Source of the DNA: Coniferiporia sulphurascens
Taxonomy: Eukaryota; Basidiomycota; Agaricomycetes; Hymenochaetales; Hymenochaetaceae
Assembly: GCA_002794785.1 (NCBI GenBank)
Contig: NBBA01000004.1
Span: 744,001-808,000 of the forward strand
Length of the DNA: 64,000 nt
Direction of reading: 5' to 3'
A program made the translations under genes and the position numbers. Under the pieces are notes generated by a model. That model made no database searches, had not been told where the DNA came from, and saw only the letters and a list, made by a program, of their open reading frames with translations. This document shows, piece after piece, positions 20,848 through 32,367 of the stretch. Position 1 is the stretch's first letter. Each line of letters opens with the position of its first letter.

Positions 20848-22908
20848 GATCCGCCCCTCAATCCCACTTTGGTGGCTGGGGATATGGTGGGACCCGGGCC
20901 TCTCCTTCAAGCCCCACGTGGAGTGTATGCACTCCAAAGGGCTGTCCACCCTCGCTGCCCTCCACATACTGGGTAACACCCAACACAGAATCTCAGCCCT
21001 CCTCCTTCGCCGCCTTTACACCTCCTGTGTCTGCTCTGTCCTCGCATGGGGGGCACCAGTGTGGTACCATGGCCACTGCCAAAAAAACCTTGGTAAACTG
21101 CCTCCAGACCATACAAAACACGGCCTGCCGCTGGATATTGGGTGTCTTTAAGGGCGCCTCCCCCCATTCTACAAACTTTCTTTGCTCCATCCCTCCTCTT
21201 TCTTTTTACTTTGAATATATTAAAACGACCCATTCCCTGTGCCTGTGGTGAACCCCCCACTCTATTGGCCGAAAATTATTTAAAAACATAGCTAACAGAC
21301 CTTTCTCCCTTTCTCTGCAGGTCCGAGCCCCCCGGGTTCAACAAGTCCCCGCATACATGCATCCCCCATGGACGGACCCCCTAGCCTTCACTAAAGGACA
21401 GGTCCATTTCACCACCCCCGTCACCCCGGTGAGCGCAGACACGTGAAAGTCCTTCGCAACGGCTGCATGCCTACTTGGCACCACCCCCCACATTCAGGTC
21501 TTCACAGACAGCTCCCGCATTGACAATAAGTCAGGTTCAGCCATCTGTGCCATGCTCGGCCCCACCCAACTCCGGTCCTGCTGACTGGAATCCCCCACCT
21601 GCGCCACAGCCACAGATGCCGAGGAATTCTCCCTCGCTACGGCCCCAGGCTGGGTAGCATGCCGCCTCCTGGCACAACTGCATGTCGCATCGGACATCTT
21701 CTTTCTATCCGATTCACTGACTGCCCTCAACCTTTTCTGCACATGGGCTGCCACCCCCGGCGCCCACCTCCTCCACATTTGGAAAGTGGGTGTGGAAACC
21801 CTGCTGGACTCATACCCACAGCTCACCATTCATTTTGTATGGTGCCCTGGCCACTCGGACATCCCCAGCAATGAATGGGCTGACATGGAAGTGAAGCTAG
21901 CGACAGAGCTCCCCCCATCTGACCTCAAACCCTCCACCTCCGCACTAAAAGAAGTAGCTGTCCACACCCTCATGGAGCAGTGGACACTCTCGCTAGCCCG
22001 CCCCCTCGCCTCCACTGCAGACAAGTACCTCACAGTTCATGGCCTCCCCACACGCCAACCCCGAAAACTACTCATACACTCAGTCGACCACCCCTGCAGC
22101 GAGCTCTCTGCAGTTGCACAAGTCCTCTGCTGCACCAGTCCCTACAGGGGCTACTGGCTGAGCTTTGACTCAACCTACCGGCACAGACATGGCCTGATTT
22201 CGCATTGCAGGTGGCACAACCACCCCCCATGGCCCACACAGTCGACCGCCCACATCCTTGGCAGCTGCAGCACCTTCCACTCGTGGATACAATGCATGTG
22301 GCCACCTAGGGACCCTCTCCCAGTCCACCACTCAGAGTGGGCTGATGAAAACCGCCTCCCAGTTCTCTACCATTGGCTCAAGCTGACAGGACACCTGAAC
22401 CGCCTCTCAGACCACGCCACAGGCGCCATCCGGCTGTCATTTGCCGCGATGGACCTGGACAGCCACCCCACCGACAAGGTTATGGACCTGGACCTCCTAA
22501 GGGATTACATGCGTCGTATGCTCGGACCTCAAACTCGGGACTCGGACCCAGCCCTTTTGGAGCTGTCAGGTATGCTCCCTCCTTTTCCATCTGATTAGCA
22601 CCTGTCTTTCGAATTCCTATGGATACGTCCCGGCCGGTGCTCTCGCCCCCCCTTTCCAGTTCTAAGCTTCCTTCTTAACCTGCCCTCATCCGCTTGGTTT
22701 GTTCATAGCGATATGTATCCCTCCTTCTCACGTTTCTTCTTACTAAATAGGGGATCTTCACACTTTGGCACCCCACGGGGAGCAGAGCCCCCACCCAGTT
22801 TTGTGCGATGCACAATGATGGGTGCCTCTGTTGTTATGTAGTTAGGGCCCCCCCTTTGGGGGGGCAGCTTGTAATTATGTAATACTGCAGGAATAATAAT
22901 AATAAAAG
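20848..22908 (+). mobile_element. LINE-A1 forward copy, 3' part
   Basis: Last piece of the copy begun at 17972. It runs from RT motif E through RNase H and the C-terminus to the A-type 3' UTR and a short AAT tail (22890-22908). Breaks include an extra A at about 21081-21087, TGA at 21250, TGA at 21446 and TGA at 21582. On its right it meets reverse A2 gag sequence at 22909. Confidence 0.88.
21786..22598 (+). pseudogene. LINE-A1 ORF2 C-terminal frame
   Basis: A 270-residue frame holding the end of RNase H (WCPGHSDIPSNEWADMEVK), the linker PSTSALKEVAVHTLMEQW, the Cys/His-rich region (CCTSPYRGYW, HCRWHNHPPWP, HILGSC) and the natural C-terminus (ALLELSGMLPPFPSD). It is a good example of the intact A1 C-terminus. 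The upstream RNase H motifs are in other frames, so the protein is broken. Confidence 0.85.
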
Positions 22909-22988
22909 TTGGTGGCGGCCCTGTCGGCATCAGTGCTAGCCGATGAGGGAGGTGGGAGGGGTGGTCAAGTAGAACATAGAGCATTCCT
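22909..22988 (-). pseudogene. LINE-A2 gag N-terminal piece
   Basis: On the minus strand this encodes TGMLYVLLDHPSHLPHRLALMPTGPP-like sequence, the start of A2 gag (compare 57012 and 63350). The first 70 or so bases of the same copy are at 27789-27867. Between them sits the long A2 insertion, with the TSD CATAGAGCATTCCT at 22975-22988 and 27775-27788. Confidence 0.8.
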
Positions 22989-23298
22989 TTTTTTTTTTTT
23001 TTAAATTATTCCTGCAGTATTACATAATTACAAGCTGCCCCCCCAAAGGGGGGGCCCTAACTACATAACAACAGAGGCGCCCGTCATTGCACAACACACA
23101 AAACTGGGTGGGGACCCTGCTCCCCGAAGGGTGCCAAGGTGGGAAGGGTCCCTATTAGTGGAGGCAAAGCAAGGGAGAGGAATACATATCGCTATGACAA
23201 AACTGAGTGGATGAGGGCAGGTAACGGGGGTAACTTAGAATTGGTAAGGGAGGGCAAGAGCACCGGCCAGGACATATGTGGGAGAGTCCGAAGGGCAG

Positions 23299-26058
23299 TC
23301 ACTGAGTAGAGGAAAAGGGAGGAAGCATACCTGAAAGCTCCAAGAGAGCCGGGTCCAGGTCCTGGGTTCGGGGTCCAAGCATACAACTCATGTATCCCCT
23401 GAGGAGGTCCAAGTCCATATCTTCATTGGTAGGGTGCCCCTCTAAGTCCATCACAGCGAAGGCCAGGCAGATGGTGGCAGAGGTGTGGTCGGAGAGGCGG
23501 TTCAGGTGCCCAGTCAGTTTCAGCCAGCAGCGCAGAACCTGGAGATGGTTTTTGTCAGCCCACTTGGTGTGGTGGGTCGGAAGTGGGTTGCGGGGGGGCC
23601 AGACCTTTTGGATCCATGGCCGGAATGTATGGCACCCACCCAGGACATGGGCGGTGGATTGGGCTGGCCAGGGGGGGTGGTTGTGCCACCTGCAGTGCAA
23701 GATCAGGCCGTGTCTGCACCGGTAGACTGAGTCGAAGCTCAGCCAGTAGCCCCCATAGGGACCGGCATGACAGAGGACCTGGGCGACTGCCGCTAGTTCC
23801 TGGCAGGGATGGTCGACTGACTGGTTGAGTAGCTTCCGTGGTCTGCGGGAGGGGATGCCATTGACAGCCAGATACTTGTCGGCTGTCGAGGCCAGTGGGC
23901 GGGCAAGAGAGAGAGACCACCGTTCCATTAGTGTGTTGACGGTGGCTTCCCTCAGAGCGGAGGTAGAGGGGGTGAGGGAGGACGGGGGGAGATTTGTTGT
24001 GAACTTTGCCTCGTGGTCAGCCCATTCATTCCCTGGTATGTTGGAGTGACCCGGGCACCATACGAAATGCACGGAAAGTTCCGGATACGAGTCCAAGAGA
24101 GTCTGGACCCCAGCCTTCCATTGATGAAGGAGATGGGCACCTGGGACTGGCGCCCATGTGCAGATAAGGTGGAGTGCCATCAGCAAATCTGACAGAAAGA
24201 AGATGTCAGATGTGACAGGCAGTAGTTCCCAGAGGTGGTGTGCGGCCCACATAGGCGCGGAGGTGAGGGAGAAAATCTCCATGTCCGTTGCTGTGGCACA
24301 TGTAGGGGAGGCGAGTCGGCGAGATTTTAGGTGGGTGAGGCCCATCATGGCGCAGACGGCGGAACCAGACTTCGTCCCCATGTGGGAGCCATCGGTGAAG
24401 ACCTGGAGGTGTGGGAGGGTGCTCAGGGAGTGCACGGCTTCCACGAATTGTTCGTGGGTGTCCTTGCTAACCGGAGTGATGGGGGAGGTGAATGATACTT
24501 GGCCATTCATAAATGCCAGAGGATCCGTCCACAGGGGGTGAGTGTATGCAGGAACCGGTTGAACCCGGGGGACCTGGACCTGCAGAGAAGTGGAGAAGGG
24601 ACAGTTAGCTACGGTTTTATAATAATGTTTTCTACTGATGGAGTGTGGGGTGCACCAGAGACGCAGAGAGTGTAGGGTCTTAGCATACTCAAAATAATAC
24701 AAGAGAGGGGGAAGGGAACAAAGGAAATTTGTGGAGAATGGAGAGGTGCCTTTATAGATGCTGAGGATCCATCTGCATGCCGTGTTTTGCACAGCCTGCA
24801 GGTGGCTTACTAAGGTTTTTTGGCATTGCCCGTGGTACCAGACCGGCACCCCCCATGTTAGGACAGAGCGGATGCAGGCGATGTATAGGCAACAAAGGAG
24901 GAGGGCCGAGATGCTGCGTTCGGTGTTGCCAAGAATGTGGAGGGCAGCGAGGGTGGAGAGGCCTTTGGAGCGCATTCGCTCGACATGGGCCTTGAAGGTG
25001 AGGGTGGGGTCCCACCAGATCCCCAGCCAGCGGAGGGGGATAGAAGGTCGGATAAGCGTGGTAGGGTCGACCTGGACCCCGGCCGAGTCCCAGTTGGTGT
25101 AAGCTGAGGAGCGACGTTGGGGTGGGTGGAAGTGTAGGCACTCTGTCTTGGTGGCCTCGATGTTGAGGCCGATGTCGCCAAAGAGGGCATCGAGTTGGTG
25201 GTAGGCGGCAGCGAGTTGCTGGCAGTTGGATGCCATGCTGGGGCCGACACGCACAAGGAGGTGATCGTCAACATATGCAAGGGCGGTGGTGCCAGTTTGG
25301 TGAAATTTCCAGAGGACCACACCCACAAATATGGTGGAGAGGATAGGGGATACTGGCGAACCCTGAGGGGTGCCGAGGTCGGGTTTCTGGGTGGTTGGGA
25401 GGGTGGTGCCATTGAAGGCGATGGCGACCTGCCGATCCGTCATGAAGGACAGGCACCAGTCCGCCATGTTGGGCAGGCACTGGAGGTCCAGCAGTTGTCG
25501 GTGGAGGAGTTGCAGGTGCACTGAGTCGAAGAAACCCTGTATGTCGACTGTGAGGACTGAACATACAAGTCCCTCTGCATGGGCGTGTTCTGCAATTTGT
25601 AGGAGGTGCTGGGCGGTGTCATAGACTGAGTGTCCCTGATGCCCCCCATATTGGTTAGGTGGCAACCAGTCCCACGTGTTAGCGAGGAACTGGAGCCAGT
25701 TAGCTATGATCTTTTCGAGGAGTTTCCCTAAGGTCTCCTCAAGGGTGATGGGCTGATATGATTTCGGCGAGAACGGGTTCTTCTTGTTAGGCTTCCGCAG
25801 CATTACCACTTTTGCCGCCCGCCAGCACTTGGGGTGGTGCCCCATGCACAGGCAGTCGTTGAAAAGGGTAAGTATCTCATCCAGGTAAGCGTCTACTACC
25901 CATTTGAGTGGGCGATAGCCGATCCCTGAGAGGCCTGGAGCCGACAAGTTGGAGGTGTCGGCCAGTGCCCCCATAAGCTCCACAAGGAGTATAGGCGGGG
26001 CAGCTGGTTGGGGGGGGGGTGGTGGGGTAATGCCTGCTGCCTGGGGTGGGGGGGGCAT
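23299..26058 (-). pseudogene. LINE-A2 ORF2: RT, RNase H and C-terminal domain (919 aa frame)
   Basis: The longest frame in the window, 919 residues with no stop. RT: KPNKKNPFSPKSYQPITLEE at 89-108, motif A with Asp172 (VDIQGFFDSV), motif B at 228-240 (LGTPQGSPVSPIL), motif C YVDD at 262-265, motif D (LNIEATKTECLHF) and motif E (WLGIWWDPTL). RNase H: first Asp near 556 (VFTDGS), Glu in TDMEIFSL, then FLSD and WCPGHSNIPGNEWAD ending near 681. A Cys/His-rich region lies near 780-808 (HCRWHNHPPW...HVLGGC), followed by the natural end. The protein would copy LINE RNA into nicked DNA. The APE half is upstream in other frames, and the LTR splits the gene, so this copy is dead. Confidence 0.92.
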
Positions 26059-26291
26059 GAAGAAGGTCGTGCGAAAAAGCTCACCTTTCTCATTGTCTGA
26101 TTGGGTGAAGGTGCCATCACCCTTTTTTAGCGATGGTATAGGTGTGGGTCGGTTGCCGAGGCTGCGTTTGGCCCAGCTCCAGATATTGGAGGTGTCTGCA
26201 GTGTCAGCTTGGTCGGCGTAGAAATGCTGCTTGGCTGCTCATACACCACGCTTGAAAGCGGGGCAGGCTGCTGATCGCTGAAGGGGGGTGG

Positions 26292-26850
26292 TGTTAAGCT
26301 CAATGGTTACACGGTGATCGACGTCAGGGCTTCCTGATTGTCGGGACTGATGGTATGGCAACGGGGCTTCCTAGATGTTGTAAGTCGAAGATGATCGTTG
26401 ATGGGGCTTCCTGATCAATGATGTGGACGCGGTAGGCTTCTGAGGTGAGTCGGGTTACGATGAAGCGACTTGTGGCACACGGGCGCACAGTAGACTGGTG
26501 GTAGCAGATAATGGGCTTGTATGAACAAAGAGCACAAGCTTAGGGCTTGTGCTACTGAAGTTACATGCTTATATGCTACTCTATGTGTTTGCTACTGTAG
26601 GGTCGTGTATTAGGTCGTTTACATGACTATGGAAGGTCATGGAAACCCAAGGAAGGTCTTGGTAATACAAGTGAAAGTATCAGTAAGCAAAGCACGTCAT
26701 GATGGTGCAATAAGGTGTCATCATGGCATCTTATGGCGCAAGGCGAATAAGGATGAGTAAGGCAGAGGAATGGGGGAGTTGCGCTGACTGATGATGACGA
26801 AGAGGAAGTGAGTCAGCGCAGTAAGGGAAAAGTAAAGGAAAATTGTAACA
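26292..26850. mobile_element. Solo LTR of an LTR retrotransposon (559 bp)
   Basis: This insertion interrupts the A2 ORF2. It begins TGTTA and ends TAACA (TG...CA with a 5-base terminal inverted repeat) and is flanked by a perfect 5 bp duplication, GGTGG (26287-26291, 26851-26855). These are the hallmarks of an LTR left by recombination between two LTRs. Inside are three copies of GGGCTTCCT (near 26327, 26363, 26403) and a 9 bp inverted repeat AGCACAAGC/GCTTGTGCT (26531-26553). There is no coding sequence. The superfamily and orientation cannot be told from the LTR alone. Confidence 0.9.
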
Positions 26851-26855
26851 GGTGG

Positions 26856-27774
26856 TGGCCGTCGATATCGCCTGGAGGAGCGATTTGCATGTCGGGGTCC
26901 ACCAGGGGACCTCGGTTTTGCACGGCTTGGTGAGTCGGGTGAAGGGGGTGAGGGCGGCAATCATGGAGTCGACCACTGCCTGCACTTTGATGTCTAGGGT
27001 GAGGGTGTCGCCCACTGGGAGGCGGAAAGCGGTTTCAAGTAATGGAAAGGCGATATTGGTCCAAGTTTCTCTGTCATCCAGAAGGAGCTGGTGTGTTTTA
27101 GTGACAGGGGGTGGGGGTCGAGACGGCAAGGACCAGCATAGCATAGCGTGGTCGGACAGTGGGGAGGTGGTTGAAGAGCCCGAATCTATGATGGAGTCGG
27201 GGTTGATGGCGGGTGGGGCCCAGATCATGTCAATAGGGCACCACCGACAATTGTCAATGGGCCATGAGTCAGAGTCCGGGAGGTGAGCTGGTGCGAGGCC
27301 GCGCTCTCGGAAGAAGTCATTGAGGGGTTGCACCCTCAAATCCTCCTGCTGGGCAGCGAGGAGTTCGGACCATGAGTGGTGGCGATGGTTGAAGTCGCCT
27401 GCCACTAGGAGGGTGGAGGCCAAGGCTGGTGGGATCATATAGAGGAACAACTCACCTGGGTATTGTGGGGTGGTGGTGGCGCAGTCTGGTGCATGCATCC
27501 CATAGAAGTTGCACAGGCAGATCATCAGGTGGGTGTGGATTTCGATAGTGAGGACATTGGTGCCGGATGAGGCGGCCCCGAGGACAGACCATGAGGTGGT
27601 GGGGATGGCATGGGAAACATAGGTGACCACCCGGGGCCAAGTGGCTGGGGGTAGGACTGCTATGTACCCGGGGAGGGAGGGTACATTGAGGACCGGCATT
27701 CCGGTGGGGTCGGTAAGGGATGGCTGGAGGCCGATTTGGTACCAGGGGGGTTCCTGAATCAAAATGACGGTGGG
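26856..27774 (-). pseudogene. LINE-A2 ORF2 APE endonuclease domain
   Basis: The minus-strand frame from 27774 down to the LTR encodes most of the APE-type endonuclease. Features: LIQEPPWYQIGLQPSLTDP (catalytic Glu in QEP), RVVTYVSHAIP, VAGDFNHRHHSWSELL (GDFN), CRWCPIDMIWAPPAINP, and SDHAMLCW (the SDH motif with catalytic His), then the linker (REPWT-like, EVPWWTPTCKSLLQAI). In the intact protein it nicks the target DNA to prime reverse transcription. The first ~28 codons, including the start, are missing because of 5' truncation. The downstream part of the gene lies beyond the LTR. Confidence 0.88.
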
Positions 27775-27867
27775 CATAGAGCATTCCTGTATCCACTGGG
27801 GTTCGACATGGGGGAGTTTTAGCTGCCCACACTAGTCGATGGTGGTGGTTACTGGTCAAGAAGGATG
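27775..27867 (-). mobile_element. LINE-A2 5' terminus
   Basis: The 5' end of a reverse A2 copy. The minus strand starts CATCCTTCTTG at 27867, then ACCACCACCAT, a 5' UTR of about 58 bases and the gag ATG in CCCCCATGTCGAAC near 27809. It continues at 22988. Directly upstream, at 27868, forward LINE-B RNase H sequence begins; no TSD is visible. Confidence 0.82.
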
Positions 27868-28456
27868 GCCTCCCCCACCTGTGCCACAGCAACAGACGCC
27901 GAGATCTTCTCGCTGGCGACTGCCCCAGGCTGGGCTGCACGCCGACTACAACACCTACTGATGGACATCCAGGAAATTTATTTCCTCTCCAACTCTCTGA
28001 CAGCCCTTGGCCTCTTCCGCACTTGGCCCTCAGCATTGGGGGCCCAGCTCCTCCCTCTCTGAAAGGTGGGGGTCGAGACTCTTCTCGACTCTTTTCCAAA
28101 CCTGACCATTCATTTCCGATGGTGCCTGGGACATGAGGCCATCACTGGGAATGAATGGGCAGACTCTGAGGCGAAGCTCGCCACCAAGCTTCCCCCGTTG
28201 ACCCTAGCTCCCTCTATCTCCGCTCTGAAGGAAGTGGCGACTCACACCCTACGTGAGCACTGGTCCTTACAGCTGGCCTGCCCCCTCGCCTCAACTGCAG
28301 ACAAATACCTCGCAGTCACCGGCCCCCCAACCTGCCGACCACAGAAGATCCTCACGGTCTCGGTAGACCACCCCCGCTCTGAGCTCACTGCTGTGGCACA
28401 GGTCCTCTGTTGTGCCGGTCCCTATGGGGGCTACTGGCTGAGCTTCAACTCAGCCT
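27868..28456 (+). pseudogene. LINE-B RNase H fragment (left part of outer B copy)
   Basis: Forward B-type sequence from inside RNase H: TDAEIFSLATAPGWAARRL, FLSNSLTAL (Asp of FLSD changed to Asn), WCLGHEAITGNEWAD, PSISALKEVATHTLREHW and GPYGGYWLSFN. A TGA at 28060 breaks it. The same copy appears to continue at 50727, with about 120 bases missing between the two parts. Everything from 28457 to 50726 is the nest inserted into it. It starts within 2 bases of the start point of the B copy at 15944. Confidence 0.82.
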
Positions 28457-28766
28457 TTTTTTATTATTTTATTATTATTTTATTATTATTATTCCTGCAG
28501 TATTACATAATTACAAGCTGCCCCCCCAAAGGGGGGGCCCTAACTACATAACAACAGAGGCGCCTGTCATCGCACATTGCATGAAACTGGGCGGGGACCC
28601 TGCTCCCCGAAGGGTGCCAAGGTGGGAAGGGTCCCTATTAGAGAAGGAAACGAATGGGAGAGGAATACATATCGCTATGACGAAACCAAACAGATGAGGG
28701 CAGGTAACGGGGGTAGCTTAGAATAGGAAAGGGAGGGTGAGAGCGCTGGCCGGGACATGCAGGGGA
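28457..28766 (-). mobile_element. LINE-A2 outer reverse copy, 3' end
   Basis: The 3' UTR and tail of the large reverse A2 copy that holds most of the central nest. The tail is a mixture of AAT and AAAT units, with the hairpin near 28520-28540. It is cut at 28766 by a forward A2 fragment flanked by the perfect TSD GGGACATGCAGGGGA (28752-28766, 30555-30569). Confidence 0.88.
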
Positions 28767-30554
28767 ATGGATTCTTGGCGTCTACAAAGGGGCCTCCCCA
28801 TTCTCTACAAATTTCCTTTGCTCCCTTCCCCCCCTCTCTTATTATTTTGAATATGCTAAGACTCTCCATTCTCTGCACCTATGGCGCACCCTGCACTCCA
28901 TCAGTAGAAAATGTTTTTATAAAACAGTAACTAACTGCCCCTTTTCCACTTCTCTGCAGGTCCGGGTCCCTTGGGTTCAACCGGTCCCTGCATACACTCA
29001 TCCCCCATGGACAGATCCTCTGGCATTTATGAATGGTCAAGTTTTGTTTGCCTCTCCTATCACTCCAGTCAGCAAAGACACCCGTGAGGAATTCGCAGAA
29101 GCCGTGCGCACCCTGAGCAACCTCCCCCACCTCCAGGTCTTCACCAATGGCTCATGCATGGGCAAGAAGTCTGGTTCAGCGGTCTGCACCATGCAGGGCC
29201 TCACCCGCCTCAAATTGCGCCGACTGGCCTCCCCCACTTGTGCCACTGCCATGGACACAGAGATTTTCTCCCTCACCTCCGCCCCAATGTGGGCCGCACA
29301 CCACCTCCGGGAGCTACTGCCTGTCGCATCAGACATATTCTTTTTGTCTGATTCGCTGACAGCCCTCCACCTTATCCGCACATGGGCGCCGGTCCCAGGC
29401 GCCCACCTCCTTCATCAATGGAAGGCTGGGGTCCAGACCCTCTTGGACTCCTACCCAGATCTGTCCATTCACTTCGTATGGTGCCCGGGTCACTCGGACA
29501 TCCCTGGGAATGAATGGGCCAACAGCGAGGCCAAGTTTGCCACAAACCTACCCCTGTCTTCTCTCACACCCTCCACCTCCACACTGAAAGAGGCCACCAT
29601 CAACACTCTGATGGAACGATGGTCACTCTCACTCGCCCGCCCCCTGGCCTCGACTGCCGATAAATATCTCGCAGTCAACGGGGCACCCTCTCGCCGACCA
29701 CATAAGCTGCTAACGCACTTGGTTGACCACCCATGAAAAGAACTCTCAGTGGTTGCCCAGATCCTCTGCCATGCCGGTCCCTACGGGGGTTACTGGCTGA
29801 GCTTCGACTCAGTCTACCGACACAGACATGGTCTGATCTCGCACTGCCGATGGCACAACCACCCCCTCTGGCCTGCTCAATCCACCACCCACGTCTTGGG
29901 CGGCTGCCGTACTTTCCGGCCATGGATCTGTAAGGTCTGGCCACCACGTGACCCTCTCCCGACCCATCACACCGAATGGGCCGACGAAAACCGCCTCCAG
30001 GCTCTGCGTCGCTGGCTAAAGCTGACAGGACACATGACCCGCCTCTCAGACCGTACCTCCGCCACTATCCGCTTGGCCTTTGCTGCGATGGAGCTGGAGG
30101 GACACCCAACCGACAAAGATATGGAGCTGGACCTCCTCCGGGATTACATGAGTCGTATGCTTGGACCCCGTTCCCAGGACCCGGACCTGGCTCTCTTGGA
30201 GCTTTCAGGTGCGCTTCCCCCCCTTCCCTCTACTCTGTGACCGCCTTTCGGACTCTCCCACATATGTTCCGGCCAGTGCTCTTGCCCTCCCTTTCCAATT
30301 CTAAGTTACCCCATTGCCTGCCCTCATCCACTTGGTTTTTGTTGTAGTGATATGTATTCCTCTCTCCTTCTCCTCCTTTTCTTCTAATAGGGGCCCTTCC
30401 CACCTTGGCACCCTTTGGGGAGCAGGGCCCCCACCCAGTTTCATGCGCTGTGCGATGACGGGCGCCTCTGTTGTTATGTAGTTAGGGCCCCCCCTCCGGG
30501 GGGGCAGCTTGTAATTATGTAATACTGCAGGAATAATAAATAAATAAATAAAAA
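28767..30554 (+). mobile_element. LINE-A2, 5'-truncated insertion with perfect TSD
   Basis: A forward A2 fragment from the connection domain (WILGVYKGASPFSTNF region) to the 3' end, with a TAAA-repeat tail (30530-30554). A perfect 15 bp TSD flanks it. Two frames cover most of ORF2's end: 29029-29736 (RNase H: VFTNGS near 29139 with the first Asp changed to Asn, FLSDSLTAL, WCPGHSDIPGNEWAN with the last Asp changed) and 29749-30240 (Cys/His region and C-terminus). Two altered RNase H residues plus a TGA at 29734 argue that it was already decayed. Confidence 0.92.
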
Positions 30555-30569
30555 GGGACATGCAGGGGA

Positions 30570-32119
30570 GAGTCCAAAAGGCAGTCACTGAGTAGAGGAA
30601 AAGGGGGGGCGCGTACCTGAAAGCTCCAAGAGAGCCAGGTCCGGGTCCTGGGGTCGGGGTCCAAGCATACGACTCATGTATTCCCTGAGGAGGTCCAAGT
30701 CCATATCTTCGTCAGTAGGGTGCCCCTCTAAGTCCATCACGGCAAAGGCCAAGCGGATGGTGGCGGAGGTGCAGTCGGAGAGGTGGTTTAAGTGCCCTGT
30801 TAATTTCAGCCAGCGGCGCAGAACCTGGAGATGGTTTTCATTGGCCCATTCCGTGTGGTGGGTCAGGAGTGGGTCACGGGGGGGCCAGACCTTTCGGATC
30901 CATGGCCGGAATGTACGGCACCCGCCCAGGACATGGGCAGTGGATTGAGCTGGTCAGGGGGGGTGGTTGTGCCACCTGCAGTGCAAGATCAGGCCATGTC
31001 GGCACCGGTAGACTGAATCAAAGCTCAGCCAGTAGCCCCCATAGGGACCGGCATGACAGAGGACCTGGGCAACTGCCGATAGCTCCTGACAGGGATGGTC
31101 GACTGACTGGTTGAGTAGCTTCCGTGGTCTGCGTGAGGGGACGCCATTGACGGCCAAGTATTTGTCAGCTGTTGAGGCCAGGGGGTGGGCAAGAGAGAGG
31201 GACCATTGTTCCATTAGGGTGTTGATGGCGGCTTCCTTCAGGGCGGAGGTGGAGGGGGCGAGGGAGGACGGGGGGAGATTCATCGCGAACTTGGCCTTGT
31301 GATCGGCCCATTCATTCCCTGGTATGTCGGAGTGACCCGGACACCATACAAAATGGACGGAAAGTTCCAGATACGAGTCCAAGAGAGTCTGGACCCCAGC
31401 CTTCCATTGATGAAGGAGATGGGCGCCTGGGACTGGCACCCATGTGCGGATAAGGTGGAGTGCCGTCAGCAAATCTGACAGAAAGAAGATGTCAGATGTG
31501 ACAGGCAGTAGCTCCCGGAGGTGGTGTGCAGCCCACGTAGGCGTGGAGGTGAGGGAGAAGATCTCCGTGTCCATTGCTGTGGTGCATGTGGGGGAGGTGA
31601 GTCGGCGAGATTTTAGGCGGGTGAGGCCCATCATGGCGCAGATGGCAGAACCGGACTTCAACCCCATGTGGGAGTCATCGGTGAAGACCTGGAGATGGGG
31701 GAGGGTGCTCAGGGAGCGCACAGCTTCCACAAATTGTTCGCAGGTGTCTTTGCTGACCGGAGTAATAGGAGAGGCAAATGATACTCGGCCATTCGTAAAT
31801 GCCAGAGGATCCATCCAAGGGGGATGAGTGTATGCAGGAACCGGTTGAACCTGAGGGACCCAGACCTGCAGAGAAGTGGAAAAGGGATGGTTAGCTACTG
31901 TTTTATAATAACATTTTCTACTGACAGAGTGCGGGGTGTGCCAGAGACACAGAGAGTGAAGGGTCTTTGCATATTCAAAATAATATGAGAGAGGGGGAAG
32001 GGAACAAAGGAAATTTGTGGAAAATGGAGAGGTGCCTTTATAGACACCAAGAATCCATCTGCATGCCGTGTTTTGCACAGCCTGCAGGCAGCTTACTAAG
32101 GTTTTTTGGCACCGCCCAT
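30570..32119 (-). pseudogene. LINE-A2 outer copy: connection, RNase H, C-terminus
   Basis: Continuation of the outer reverse A2 copy. The 374-residue frame (30954-32078) contains QNTACRWILGVYKGTSPF, RNase H with VFTDDS near 31680, FLSDLLTAL, WCPGHSDIPGNEWAD, and the start of the Cys/His region (HCRWHNHPP), stopping at TGA 30954. The C-terminus continues in another frame to about 30615. The copy is cut at 32119 by the full-length LINE-B insertion, with the TSD TTTGGCRCYGCCCAT at 32105-32119 and 41653-41667. Confidence 0.9.
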
Positions 32120-32171
32120 TTTTATTTTATTTTTTAAATTTATTATTCCTGCTGTGCTATGTAATACACCT

Positions 32172-32190
32172 GCGGCCCCGTAGGGGCCGC
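32172..32190 (-). promoter_or_regulatory. LINE-B 3' UTR hairpin
   Basis: A perfect 8 bp stem, GCGGCCCC / GGGGCCGC, with a 3-base loop. It lies about 25 bases before the element's 3' end (CAGCAGGAATAATAAA on the minus strand). LINE-A has a hairpin at the same place built from a C run and a G run. The pairing is kept while the sequence differs, which is what an RT recognition structure would show. Function is inferred from LINEs with known 3' stem-loops. Confidence 0.7.
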
Positions 32191-32367
32191 CTGTAAACTA
32201 CCTAACTACTGAGGTGCCTGTCATCGCTCATCGAGTGAAACTGGGCAGGGTGCATGCCTTCAAGGAGGCCTAGTGTACTTACATGCCCTATTAGGGATAA
32301 ATAAGAGAGGGGGAGAGAGAGGTATACATATCGCGACTATGGAGAACCCGAGCAAGTCAAAATGAGG

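Larger units (their letters stand above)
22989..27774 (-). mobile_element. LINE-A2, nearly complete ORF2 copy with perfect TSD
   Basis: A reverse A2 insertion with a perfect 14 bp TSD. It is truncated about 28 codons into ORF2 and so lacks gag and the 5' UTR, but it keeps almost all of ORF2 and the full 3' end (22989-23300, hairpin near 23037-23055, poly-A tail). It is interrupted only by a solo LTR at 26292-26850. Without the LTR and its repeat it is about 4.2 kb. Confidence 0.93.

Noticed and set aside
22909..27867. TSD for the forward A1 copy 17972-22908
   Set aside because: The left flank is A1-type gag and the right flank is A2-type gag. They are different elements, and no shared 10-15 bp sequence is present.
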